From an uncultured Collinsella sp. (lineage in GTDB: Bacteria; Actinomycetota; Coriobacteriia; Coriobacteriales; Coriobacteriaceae), in assembly GCA_900552735.1 (NCBI GenBank), contig USBA01000123.1, forward strand, positions 1 to 5,982: 5,982 nucleotides of DNA, in the 5' to 3' direction. The position numbers and the translations under genes were made by a program. Below the pieces are notes generated by a model, which saw nothing but the letters and a program-made list of their open reading frames with translations, searched no databases and had not been told where the DNA came from. Shown in pieces: positions 1 through 5,875 of the stretch; position 1 is the first letter of the stretch; each line of letters begins with the position of its first letter.

Positions 1-155
<155 letters not shown>

Positions 156-161
156 AAAATG

Positions 162-203
162 AATGTGGGCTCTGTCGTTCGAATGAACGACAGAGCCCAC
201 ATT
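162..203. terminator. Perfect 19-bp inverted repeat, probable terminator hairpin
   Basis: The arms 162-180 and 185-203 are exact reverse complements, 19 bp each, around a 4-base GAAT loop. The stem is about half GC, with an AT pair-rich outer end. The plus strand continues AATATTTC and the minus strand continues CATTTTCTA, so neither side has a strong T-tract. It probably ends transcription of whatever lies to the left, perhaps in both directions. A repeat-family element is the alternative. Confidence 0.55.
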
Positions 204-249
204 AATATTTCAGCCAACGTACGTCATGGCAATTCCCGGTAGGTCGCAG

Positions 250-337
250 GGCGCTTCGCGGGCGGGCCAGGCTTTATCTGAACGACTTTGCGAAGCAACC
301 GGAGTGAAGATAAAGCCTGGCCCGCCCGCGAAGCGCC
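250..337. repeat. Perfect 30-bp inverted repeat with 28-base loop
   Basis: Arms 250-279 and 308-337 are exact reverse complements over 30 bp, separated by 280-307. The outer half of each arm is very GC-rich and the inner end is AT-rich (CTTTATCT / AGATAAAG). No T-run follows on either strand, so it is not a standard intrinsic terminator. The heptamer GCGAAGC occurs in the right arm (328-334) and again in the loop (290-296). Both copies can pair with GCTTCGC in the left arm (253-259), allowing two alternative folds. It ends three bases before the candidate purE -35 box. It may be a terminator, a REP-like element or a regulatory hairpin. Confidence 0.75.
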
Positions 338-340
338 ACA

Positions 341-369
341 AAGACCGCAGGGACGGGAGCAGCTATACT
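341..369 (+). promoter_or_regulatory. Candidate sigma-70 type promoter for purE
   Basis: A TATACT -10 box (364-369, five of six to consensus) lies 17 bp after AAGACC (341-346), which shares only the central GAC with TTGACA. This predicts a start near 376 and a leader of roughly 57 bases before the purE ATG. A 6-bp inverted repeat, ACTACT-CTC-AGTAGT (367-381), covers the end of the -10 box and the predicted start and could be an operator or a small 5' hairpin. The spacing is good and the -35 is weak. Confidence 0.4.
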
Positions 370-432
370 ACTCTCAGTAGTTAAGGGTCGCGGATTGGCC
401 GCGTCACCGCTCTCAACGGGAGGTCTTTGTTT

Positions 433-897
433 ATGGCAGATCAAAAGCCGGTTGTCGGGATCATCATGGGTTCCAAGTCCGATCTGGGCGTTATGGAAGG
501 TTGCACCGCCGAGCTCGAGGCGCTTGGTGTGCCCTATGAGCTTGTCATTGCGAGCGCACACCGCACGCCGGCGAAGGTCCACGAGTGGGCTTCGACTGCC
601 GCCGATCGCGGTATCAAAGTGATTATCGCCGCCGCCGGCAAGGCTGCTCACCTGGGCGGTGTCGTGGCTGCGTTTACGCCGCTGCCGGTCATCGGCGTGC
701 CTATGAAGACGAGTGACCTGGGCGGTATGGATTCGCTGCTGTCGATGGTGCAGATGCCTTCGGGCGTGCCCGTGGCCTGCGTTGCCATCAACGGCGCCAA
801 GAACGCCGCCATCTACGCCGCGCAGATTCTAGGCGCTTGCGGCCCCGAGTACCGCAAGGTTATCGAGAAGATGAAGCAGGAGATGGCCGACGCCTAG
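433..897 (+). CDS. purE: N5-carboxyaminoimidazole ribonucleotide mutase, class I PurE
   Basis: PurE is a cytoplasmic enzyme of de novo purine synthesis. Class I enzymes convert N5-CAIR, made by PurK, into CAIR. The 154-residue product has the family landmarks: phosphate-binding GSKSD (13-17), catalytic-site SAHRTP with its histidine (41-46), the AHL loop (AAAGKAAHLGG, 66-76), and the conserved PLPVIGVP and MDSLLSMVQMPSGVPVA stretches. The second loop reads AGK..HLGG where E. coli and B. subtilis have AGG..HLPG; from memory this variant also occurs in other anaerobes. The AHRTP and AHL loops point to class I rather than the PurK-independent class II. The ATG at 433 is chosen because GGGAGG (418-423) sits 9 bases upstream. 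A TTG at 427 would leave only 3 bases. The sortase gene follows after 35 bp. No purK is visible in the window. Confidence 0.96.
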   Translation: MADQKPVVGIIMGSKSDLGVMEGCTAELEALGVPYELVIASAHRTPAKVHEWASTAADRGIKVIIAAAGKAAHLGGVVAAFTPLPVIGVPMKTSDLGGMDSLLSMVQMPSGVPVACVAINGAKNAAIYAAQILGACGPEYRKVIEKMKQEMADA

Positions 898-932
898 GCG
901 TTCCGCCGTTTCACCGCAGTATAAGGAGAGCC

Positions 933-1931
933 ATGTCTGACTATCAGGGAAAACGATTCAAGGCTTCTCAGATCCCCGATCCGTCGAAGCTGAGTGCTGC
1001 CCATGGGGCACAGCAGGGTCGGACATCCTCTCCTCAGCAGCCGCGCGCGCCGCGCCCCGTGACGCCGGCGACGCATCGTCGACAGGACGCGCCAGCCGCA
1101 TATCGACCTTCATCTTATAGCAACGCTAAGAAGCCGCCCCGGTCTTCATCGCATGCCGCGCCGTCGGATTACACCGAGCCGCCGCGCAAAAAGCGCCGCT
1201 CCATTATTCCCATTCTGCTCATCATCATCGGTATCGGCCTGATTGTTGCCGCCGCTGCCATCTTTATCAATGCGCAGATCGGTTACAAGCAGGCGAGCGA
1301 GTCGTACCAAAAGATCGAAGAGCAATATGCGCCCGCTAAGGACGCCAGCGGCGTGCCGGTTATCGACTTTAATGCCCTTGCCCAGACAAATCCCGAGGTC
1401 GTCGGTTGGATTTACGCACCGGGCACCAACATTAACTATCCAGTAGTGCAGGCTACTGATAACTCCAAGTACCTCAACACGTTGTTCGATGGCACGTCCA
1501 ACGCATCGGGTGCTATCTTCTTGGATTACGAGGACAATGCGCCCGGCATGGTGGATCAGCAGACTACGATCTATGGTCACCACATGAACGACGGATCGAT
1601 GTTCAATGTGATCTCGGACACGACCGATCAGGCGACGTTCGACAGCATAGAGTACGTGTATTACATCACGCGCGACGCCACCTATAAGCTGCGTCCGCTG
1701 GCGACCAAGGTGGTCGAGGACACGTATGCCAAGGCGCGCATACCCAATTTTGAGGGCGACGACGGGCTCAAGAACTACCTGTCCGAGATGCTCGACGGTG
1801 CCTCTGCCGTGGCGAGCGATGCCACCGATCGTGCTGCTTCGGCAACCAAGGTCGTAACGCTTGTGACCTGTCGTTCGTTATCGCTGAGCAACACGCGTGC
1901 TGTCATGGTGCTCACGCCGGTCGAGGAATAA
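933..1931 (+). CDS. Class B sortase with long N-terminal cytoplasmic tail
   Basis: A membrane-anchored cysteine transpeptidase that cuts sorting-signal proteins and joins them to the cell wall or to pilin subunits. The 332-residue product has a Pro/Ser/Arg/Gln-rich, apparently disordered tail (1-89) ending in a KKRR stop, one membrane helix (about 90-112), a short linker and a sortase B type domain (about 143-330). Family signatures are ALAQTNPEVVGWIYAPGT (148-165), NYPVVQ (168-173), YGHHM with catalytic His216, and TLVTC with nucleophile Cys313, followed by the conserved Arg322. All three catalytic residues are present, so it should be active. Topology is predicted N-in, C-out. The ATG at 933 has AAGGAG (923-928) four bases ahead; a longer in-frame extension back to 837 would overlap purE and is rejected. 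No LPxTG-like substrate gene is in the window, so its target is unknown. It lies 35 bp after purE, probably co-transcribed. Confidence 0.93.
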   Translation: MSDYQGKRFKASQIPDPSKLSAAHGAQQGRTSSPQQPRAPRPVTPATHRRQDAPAAYRPSSYSNAKKPPRSSSHAAPSDYTEPPRKKRRSIIPILLIIIGIGLIVAAAAIFINAQIGYKQASESYQKIEEQYAPAKDASGVPVIDFNALAQTNPEVVGWIYAPGTNINYPVVQATDNSKYLNTLFDGTSNASGAIFLDYEDNAPGMVDQQTTIYGHHMNDGSMFNVISDTTDQATFDSIEYVYYITRDATYKLRPLATKVVEDTYAKARIPNFEGDDGLKNYLSEMLDGASAVASDATDRAASATKVVTLVTCRSLSLSNTRAVMVLTPVEE

Positions 1932-1940
1932 GTTGTTCGA

Positions 1941-1977
1941 GAGTAGCTAAAAAAGCCCCGTTCCAAATTGGCTACTC
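1941..1977. repeat. Short element with GAGTAGC inverted ends (terminator or REP-like)
   Basis: GAGTAGC (1941-1947) and GCTACTC (1971-1977) are exact 7-bp inverted ends around an asymmetric 23-base core. Read on the minus strand, the core contains GGGGC followed by six Ts, which resembles a terminator tail. On the plus strand no T-run follows the right arm. It starts nine bases after the sortase stop codon and ends ten bases before the MoaE-like gene's ribosome binding site. It may end the purE-sortase transcript or be one copy of a dispersed intergenic repeat. Confidence 0.5.
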
Positions 1978-1995
1978 GACGACGGTAAGGGAGAA

Positions 1996-2415
1996 ATGAT
2001 GCTCGAGAATGGCAAAATGATGCCTTCGGTTGATGCTTGGCTGCGCGAGGCCAAGGCCGATTCGTCGGCACCTGCGTGCGGTATGTATCTGACACATAAC
2101 GGTGTGGTGCGCGCGACGCCCAAGGCCGAGGCGCGCGGTGTCGAGACCGATGGCGTGGCGCCGGGCCACAAGGTGGGCGGCATGGTGTTTGGCTACGACG
2201 CCAGCAAGGTGCAGGCTGCTATCGAGGCCACGCGCGCGATGCCGGGTATCGGCTATGTGCGCGTGTGGCTGGCAAGCGGCGAGCTTGCCGTAGGTGACGA
2301 CATCATGCTCGTGCTCATTGGCGGAGACATTCGCCCGCATGTGGTCGATGCGCTGCAGTCGCTCGTCGGCACCATCAAGAACGAGTGCGTGAGCGAGGTC
2401 GAGCGCGAGGCGTAA
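1996..2415 (+). CDS. MoaE-like protein with degenerate active-site tail
   Basis: A 139-residue protein resembling MoaE, the large subunit of molybdopterin synthase, which with MoaD inserts sulfur into precursor Z during molybdenum cofactor synthesis. What can be aligned by eye: GVVR (36-39, matching E. coli GKVRN with Arg39), the GYDASKVQAAIEATRAMPGIGYVRVW block (helix then strand), SGELAVGDDIMLVLIGGDIRP (94-114, matching the IGELWPGDEI...AHR region) and Lys128 of IKNE (matching Lys119). The second active-site lysine, in the family's WK[KR]E motif, is absent; the tail reads CVSEVERE. His of the AHR motif is Ile here. Thus it may not be a working synthase subunit. No moaD or other cofactor gene is adjacent. 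Two ATGs are adjacent (1996, 1999); AAGGGAG (1987-1993) is better spaced for the second, a one-residue difference. It could be a divergent paralogue with another role. Confidence 0.72.
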   Translation: MMLENGKMMPSVDAWLREAKADSSAPACGMYLTHNGVVRATPKAEARGVETDGVAPGHKVGGMVFGYDASKVQAAIEATRAMPGIGYVRVWLASGELAVGDDIMLVLIGGDIRPHVVDALQSLVGTIKNECVSEVEREA

Positions 2416-2448
2416 GGCCTCGTCGGCAATCCGAGTCTGTCTATAGCG

Positions 2449-2489
2449 AAAGCCCGCCGGCAGTTCATGTAGATCTGCCAGCGGGCTTT
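2449..2489. terminator. Bidirectional terminator between convergent genes
   Basis: AAAGCCCGC (2449-2457) pairs with GCGGGCTTT (2481-2489). After one C/A mismatch the stem continues as GGCAG (2459-2463) with CTGCC (2475-2479), around an 11-base loop. The arms end in AAA and TTT, giving a short U-tract in either direction. It lies 33 bases after the MoaE-like stop and 32 bases after the point where the opposing membrane gene ends on the other strand, so it can serve both. Confidence 0.82.
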
Positions 2490-2521
2490 GATGTGTTGGA
2501 GCTATTTTGCTCTGGCGTTTG

Positions 2522-3751
2522 CTACACGCGTGTGGCGTCCTTGGGGCTCATGGTCATACTCTGAAAACGGTTCTCCATATATTCGTTATCGAAATGCTTG
2601 TCATAGAACTGTGCGACGGGAATATTTCGAACGGTTCCGTTGACGCGCTGATACCAATAGTCGAGCGATTGCAACGTCATGACGCCGTCGATCAACATGA
2701 CGGCGGTCAGGATGACGGTAGCAGAGTAGCGGCGTTTCCATGGAATCATATTGATGAGCTTAAGCAGGCGCGGCAGCAAGACCTTGATCCAGATGAGGCC
2801 ACCCAGGCCCCACATGCAGGCAAACGGCGTGCATGTGCGTCCCCCGGTCAATACCGCGATGGGATCGGGCATGCCGAATAGCCTAATGTGTGAATAGCTC
2901 CACGACACCACGCCAAATGAGGTCTGCATAAACCAGCCTACAAACACCTCGAAAGCGCCGCCGATCAGGGCACTTACCAGGAAAATGATCAGAGGATTCT
3001 TTTTATAGAAGCGGTTGAGCGCCATGGTCATGAGCACCGCGCCAAATCCGTAGATGGGGCTAAAGGGGCCAAATAGCATACCGGCACGGTCCTGATAGAC
3101 GCCGGGATCGACGACGACCATATGCCAGACTTCCTCGAGAATGAGACCTAACACGCTGCAGACGAAGAATACCCAGAACAGGTTGAAGTAGTTGAGCTTG
3201 ATGTAGCCCTCGCCGGTTTCGTCGCGGCCGAGCATCCCCTCGGCGGCGGCATCGCGGTCGAGCATCTCTTGCAGACGGCGCTGCAGTTCGCGCTCCTGGC
3301 GTAGCGTGGGGTCGACGGTGGCCGACAGCGCAATGAGGATGACAAGCTGGACGGCGGGGCGCAGCAGGAAGGGTCCGATGCCCTGGAGCATCACGTCAAC
3401 TAAAAGCTCCACGACGGTAAATGCGATGAGGACGTAAGACAGGCGGGCGGCATTGCGCCGCTGGTCCTTGATGAGGTCCAGGCCAAAGACGATCAAGATG
3501 ATCGCGCTTGCCGCCGAGAGCATAATGCCGGCGACGATAAGGCCAACCGCGACCAGGGTGTTATCACCGAGCTTAGCGGCGACGTTGCCGTTAATGAGTG
3601 CGGTGATGACCTGCCACATAAAGACGGCGACTGACGGGAGCGTGCCCACGCCAGATAGGGTGCACAGGACTGCGTAGACCTTGATGATAAGGGGGATCTT
3701 CTTGGCCTCCGTGGTGCTGGGGACACTGGGGTCGAGTTGATTTCGATCCAT
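2522..3751 (-). CDS. Multi-pass membrane protein, CmpB/DUF1113 putative ABC transporter family
   Basis: The 409-residue product is an integral membrane protein. Its second half (about 185-335) matches the family named 'putative ABC-transporter type IV' (CmpB, formerly DUF1113): a helix leading to LEEVWH (205-210), then RAGMLFGPFSPIYGFGAVL (222-240), then FEVFVGWFMQ (267-276), VSWSYS (282-287) and GRTC..FACMWGLGGL (304-319). Aromatic/Gly-rich GPFxPIYGxG is the diagnostic motif. Before it is a region with about four hydrophobic helices (roughly 21-50, 65-94, 103-122, 127-145) and a charged helical linker (148-178), so the protein looks like an extra membrane module joined to the CmpB domain. 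A further helix (about 343-360) and a polar tail follow. No ATPase partner is nearby, and transport function in this family is unproven. The ATG (3749-3751) is preceded by AAAGG (complement of 3758-3762) at six bases. Transcribed alone, divergent from purF. Confidence 0.82.
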   Translation of the reverse strand: MDRNQLDPSVPSTTEAKKIPLIIKVYAVLCTLSGVGTLPSVAVFMWQVITALINGNVAAKLGDNTLVAVGLIVAGIMLSAASAIILIVFGLDLIKDQRRNAARLSYVLIAFTVVELLVDVMLQGIGPFLLRPAVQLVILIALSATVDPTLRQERELQRRLQEMLDRDAAAEGMLGRDETGEGYIKLNYFNLFWVFFVCSVLGLILEEVWHMVVVDPGVYQDRAGMLFGPFSPIYGFGAVLMTMALNRFYKKNPLIIFLVSALIGGAFEVFVGWFMQTSFGVVSWSYSHIRLFGMPDPIAVLTGGRTCTPFACMWGLGGLIWIKVLLPRLLKLINMIPWKRRYSATVILTAVMLIDGVMTLQSLDYWYQRVNGTVRNIPVAQFYDKHFDNEYMENRFQSMTMSPKDATRV

Positions 3752-4047
3752 ACGCTACCTTTCTCGTCTTGTAGTAGCCTACAAGGATACGCCGACGACC
3801 AGCTAAAAGACAGGACGAACGTCCCAATTGCAACAATGTAGCCCCTAGCGCGGGCGAGACACGGCGCACGGGAAGTCTTCGAGGCCGTTGCCCCTGAGAG
3901 TGGACTACCCAATAAAATGTTTGGTCGCAAAACGGATAATAAGCTCGGTGGGCTTTTAAAAAGCGCTGCTCATGCACTGGGGAGCGCGTCATACCGTGCG
4001 TATAATAAGGCGGGTAACGCCAAAATACGAGGCTCTGAGGGGATGCC
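3752..4047. other. Divergent intergenic region between the membrane gene and purF
   Basis: These 296 bases separate two divergent starts. They contain a 7-bp hairpin CTTGTAG-TAGC-CTACAAG (3768-3785) just upstream of the membrane gene's ribosome binding site, a palindrome-like GGACG-AA-CGTCC (3813-3824), an AT-rich island (about 3909-3962) that stands out from its GC-rich surroundings, and the purF promoter. I could not find a convincing promoter for the minus-strand gene. No open frame here looks like a gene, and no known riboswitch fold was recognised. Confidence 0.65.
3978..4006 (+). promoter_or_regulatory. Candidate purF promoter with consensus TATAAT
   Basis: A perfect TATAAT -10 box is at 4001-4006. 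With 17-bp spacing the -35 is TGGGGA (3978-3983), three of six to TTGACA. The predicted start near 4013 gives a short leader of about 35 bases to the purF ATG. The -10 match inside GC-rich DNA, at the right distance from the gene, makes it likely. The weak -35 hints at an activator or at tolerance of the housekeeping sigma factor. Confidence 0.62.
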
Positions 4048-5718
4048 ATGTCTCAAGAAACCATCCGCGCGGCCGAGCGTGCCGCGGGACAGGTGAACGC
4101 CATGTCGACGTATGATCCGGACTCTGACCAGCTGCATGAGGAATGCGGCGTTTTTGGTGTCTGGGCGCCCGATCGCGACGTGGCTCGACTGACGTACTTT
4201 GGCCTGCGTGCACTGCAGCATCGCGGCCAAGAATCGGCGGGAATCGCCGTTGGTGACGGCGGTACGGTTATGGTCCGCAAGGATCTGGGCCTGCTCGACC
4301 GCGTGTTCTCCAATGCCGACCTGTCGACGCTCTCCGGTCAGCTGGCCGTGGGCCACGTGCGCTACGGCACCGCCGGCGCCAAGAGCTGGGAAGCCTCTCA
4401 GCCGCACCTCTCTACCATCAATAGCGTCATTATCGCGCTCGCGCACAACGGCACCCTCGTCAACACCGACGAGCTGCGTCGTCAGCTGATCGAGCTGGGC
4501 GTACCGTTCCTCTCCAACTCGGATTCCGAGGTCGCGACCAAACTCATCGGCTACTTTACTCAGCGTACTGGCCATCTGCGCGAGGGCATTCGCAAGACCA
4601 TGGAGCTCGTGCGCGGCGGCTACGCCATGACGCTAATCAACGAGCAGGCGCTCTACGCATTCCGCGATCCGCACGGCATTCGCCCGCTCGTGCTGGGCAA
4701 GCTGGTGGATGAGGGCCTGGACCAGGCCGATGCCGCATCCGTTTCGCAGCTGCCGTCGCAGGACGGCGCCGCGACGGTCGACGCCACCACCCATGTCACG
4801 CGCGCCGGCGGCTGGGTCGTTGCCTCCGAGACCTGCGCGCTCGATATCGTGGGCGCCGAGTACGTCCGCGACGTCCGTCCCGGTGAGATTTTGCGCATCA
4901 GCGCCGAGGGCCTTGTGTCCGAGCAGGGCGTGCCTGCCGCCGAAGAGCCTGCTAACTGCATTTTTGAGCAGGTCTACTTTGCTCGCCCCGATTCCATCAT
5001 GAACGGCAAGAGCGTCTACGCCTGCCGTTATGACATGGGTCGTCAGCTGGCACATGAGGAGCCCGTCGAGGCCGACCTGGTCATCGGCGTGCCCGACTCC
5101 GGCCTGCCGCCCGCGGAGGGCTATTCGCACGAGAGTGGCATTCCCTTTGGCGAGGGCCTCATCAAGAACCGCTATGTGGGCCGTACGTTTATCGAGCCTA
5201 CGCAGGAGCTGCGTGCCATGGGCGTGCGTATGAAGCTCAACCCGCTGCGTGACAACATCGAGGGCAAGCGCCTGGTCGTCATCGACGACTCCATCGTGCG
5301 CGGCACCACCATGGTGCAGCTCGTCAAGATGCTGCGCAACGCCGGCGCCAAGGAGATTCATATCCGCATCAACTCGCCCGAGGTCATCTGGCCGTGCTTC
5401 TACGGTATCGATACCGACGTGCAGTCGCAGCTTATCAGCGCCAACAAGACGGTCGACGAGATTTGCGAGTATATCGGCGCCGATTCGCTGGCCTTCCTTT
5501 CGGTCGAGGGCCTGCTTAAGGTCATGCCCAAGGGCGGTTACTGCGATGCGTGCTTTACCGGCCGCTACCCCGTGGCGATTCCCGAGAGCTTTGGCCGCGA
5601 CAAGTTCATGGAGGGCTTTAAGCCCCGCAACCTGGACAGGCCGCTGCACTTTGATGACGACGCCGTGGTCGAGAAATACGACGATCGCAGCTGGGAAGAG
5701 GAACACGGCGAGGCCTAA
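4048..5718 (+). CDS. purF: Amidophosphoribosyltransferase, iron-sulfur type PurF
   Basis: PurF makes 5-phosphoribosylamine from PRPP and glutamine, the committed step of purine synthesis, in the cytoplasm. The 556-residue product has an N-terminal glutaminase domain with nucleophile Cys33 (EECGVFG), RGQESAGI (59-66), HVRYGTAG (103-110), AHNGTLVN (132-139) and NSDSE (157-161). The phosphoribosyltransferase domain has GVPDSG (347-352), GLIKNRYVGRTF (370-381) and the PRPP loop VVIDDSIVRGTT (410-421). Cys304, Cys450, Cys499 and Cys502 match the four iron-sulfur ligands of the B. subtilis enzyme, which is made as a propeptide cut before the Cys. Here 32 residues precede Cys33, or 14 if translation starts at Met19 (4102). 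The ATG at 4048 has AGGGG (4038-4042) five bases upstream. Relative to B. subtilis there is an insertion of about 30 residues (about 221-254) and a C-terminal extension of roughly 28 acidic residues. purM follows. Confidence 0.97.
   Translation: MSQETIRAAERAAGQVNAMSTYDPDSDQLHEECGVFGVWAPDRDVARLTYFGLRALQHRGQESAGIAVGDGGTVMVRKDLGLLDRVFSNADLSTLSGQLAVGHVRYGTAGAKSWEASQPHLSTINSVIIALAHNGTLVNTDELRRQLIELGVPFLSNSDSEVATKLIGYFTQRTGHLREGIRKTMELVRGGYAMTLINEQALYAFRDPHGIRPLVLGKLVDEGLDQADAASVSQLPSQDGAATVDATTHVTRAGGWVVASETCALDIVGAEYVRDVRPGEILRISAEGLVSEQGVPAAEEPANCIFEQVYFARPDSIMNGKSVYACRYDMGRQLAHEEPVEADLVIGVPDSGLPPAEGYSHESGIPFGEGLIKNRYVGRTFIEPTQELRAMGVRMKLNPLRDNIEGKRLVVIDDSIVRGTTMVQLVKMLRNAGAKEIHIRINSPEVIWPCFYGIDTDVQSQLISANKTVDEICEYIGADSLAFLSVEGLLKVMPKGGYCDACFTGRYPVAIPESFGRDKFMEGFKPRNLDRPLHFDDDAVVEKYDDRSWEEEHGEA
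4091..4096 (+). promoter_or_regulatory. Possible internal ribosome binding site for a shorter PurF
   Basis: AGGTGA sits five bases ahead of the in-frame ATG at 4102 (Met19 of the longer form). Starting there would leave a 14-residue leader before Cys33, close to the 11-residue propeptide of B. subtilis PurF. The upstream site at 4038-4042 is at least as good, so which start is used cannot be settled from the sequence. Confidence 0.3.
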
Positions 5719-5757
5719 AACCTGCCATGTAGGGACAGGTTTATTTTGGCAGGTTTT
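5717..5757 (+). terminator. Terminator-like hairpin after purF with two possible right arms
   Basis: AAAACCTGCC (5717-5726) pairs perfectly with GGCAGGTTTT (5748-5757) to give a 10-bp stem that ends in four Us. The same left arm can instead pair AAACCTG (5718-5724) with CAGGTTT (5736-5742), followed by ATTTT. The two folds exclude each other. The left arm begins inside the purF stop codon (5716-5718). It should reduce transcription into purM, or act as a partial stop or attenuator if purM lacks its own promoter. Confidence 0.7.
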
Positions 5758-5780
5758 ATCTGCTGTTTTGTTGATACTAC

Positions 5781-5850
5781 GGCGCGCGCCGCTGCGGTGT
5801 GCGCCGATATGAACGCAACTATGAGCACCGTTTGGCGCACGCGCGGCGCC
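5781..5850 (+). other. GC-rich leader of purM with partial self-complementarity
   Basis: The spacer between the purF terminator and purM contains a perfect 10-base palindrome GGCGCGCGCC (5781-5790). Further on, GTGCGCC in the left half can pair with GGCGCAC in the right half (around 5835), with GGCGCC at 5845-5850 offering further pairing. A GATACT at 5773-5778 could be a -10 box, but no -35 partner stands out. Together this suggests a structured leader, but no known riboswitch class is recognised. Confidence 0.3.
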
Positions 5851-5875
5851 ACGGTAGTGGGAGAGGAAGGCTCAG

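Noticed and set aside
837..932. N-terminal extension of the sortase back into purE
   Set aside because: The extension would overlap the conserved purE 3' end in another frame. The ATG at 933 has a well-placed AAGGAG.
1146..1583. A 145-codon minus-strand frame within the sortase gene
   Set aside because: It is opposite the sortase membrane helix and catalytic domain and has no independent support.
2507..2881. A 124-codon plus-strand frame opposite the membrane gene's 3' end
   Set aside because: It is antisense to conserved sequence of the CmpB-type protein, starts inside the terminator region without a ribosome binding site, and has a His/Asp/Gln-rich composition typical of a shadow frame.
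3752..4047. tRNA, small RNA or purine riboswitch in the divergent intergenic region
   Set aside because: No cloverleaf, CCA-proximal stem or conserved purine riboswitch core could be found on either strand by eye.
3970..4575. A 201-codon minus-strand open frame across the purF start
   Set aside because: It covers the purF promoter and glutaminase domain in antisense and has no recognisable domain.
4633..5706. A 357-codon minus-strand open frame opposite purF
   Set aside because: It is exactly antisense to a clear, fully conserved purF and shows no family motifs. GC-rich codons on one strand commonly keep a mirror frame open.
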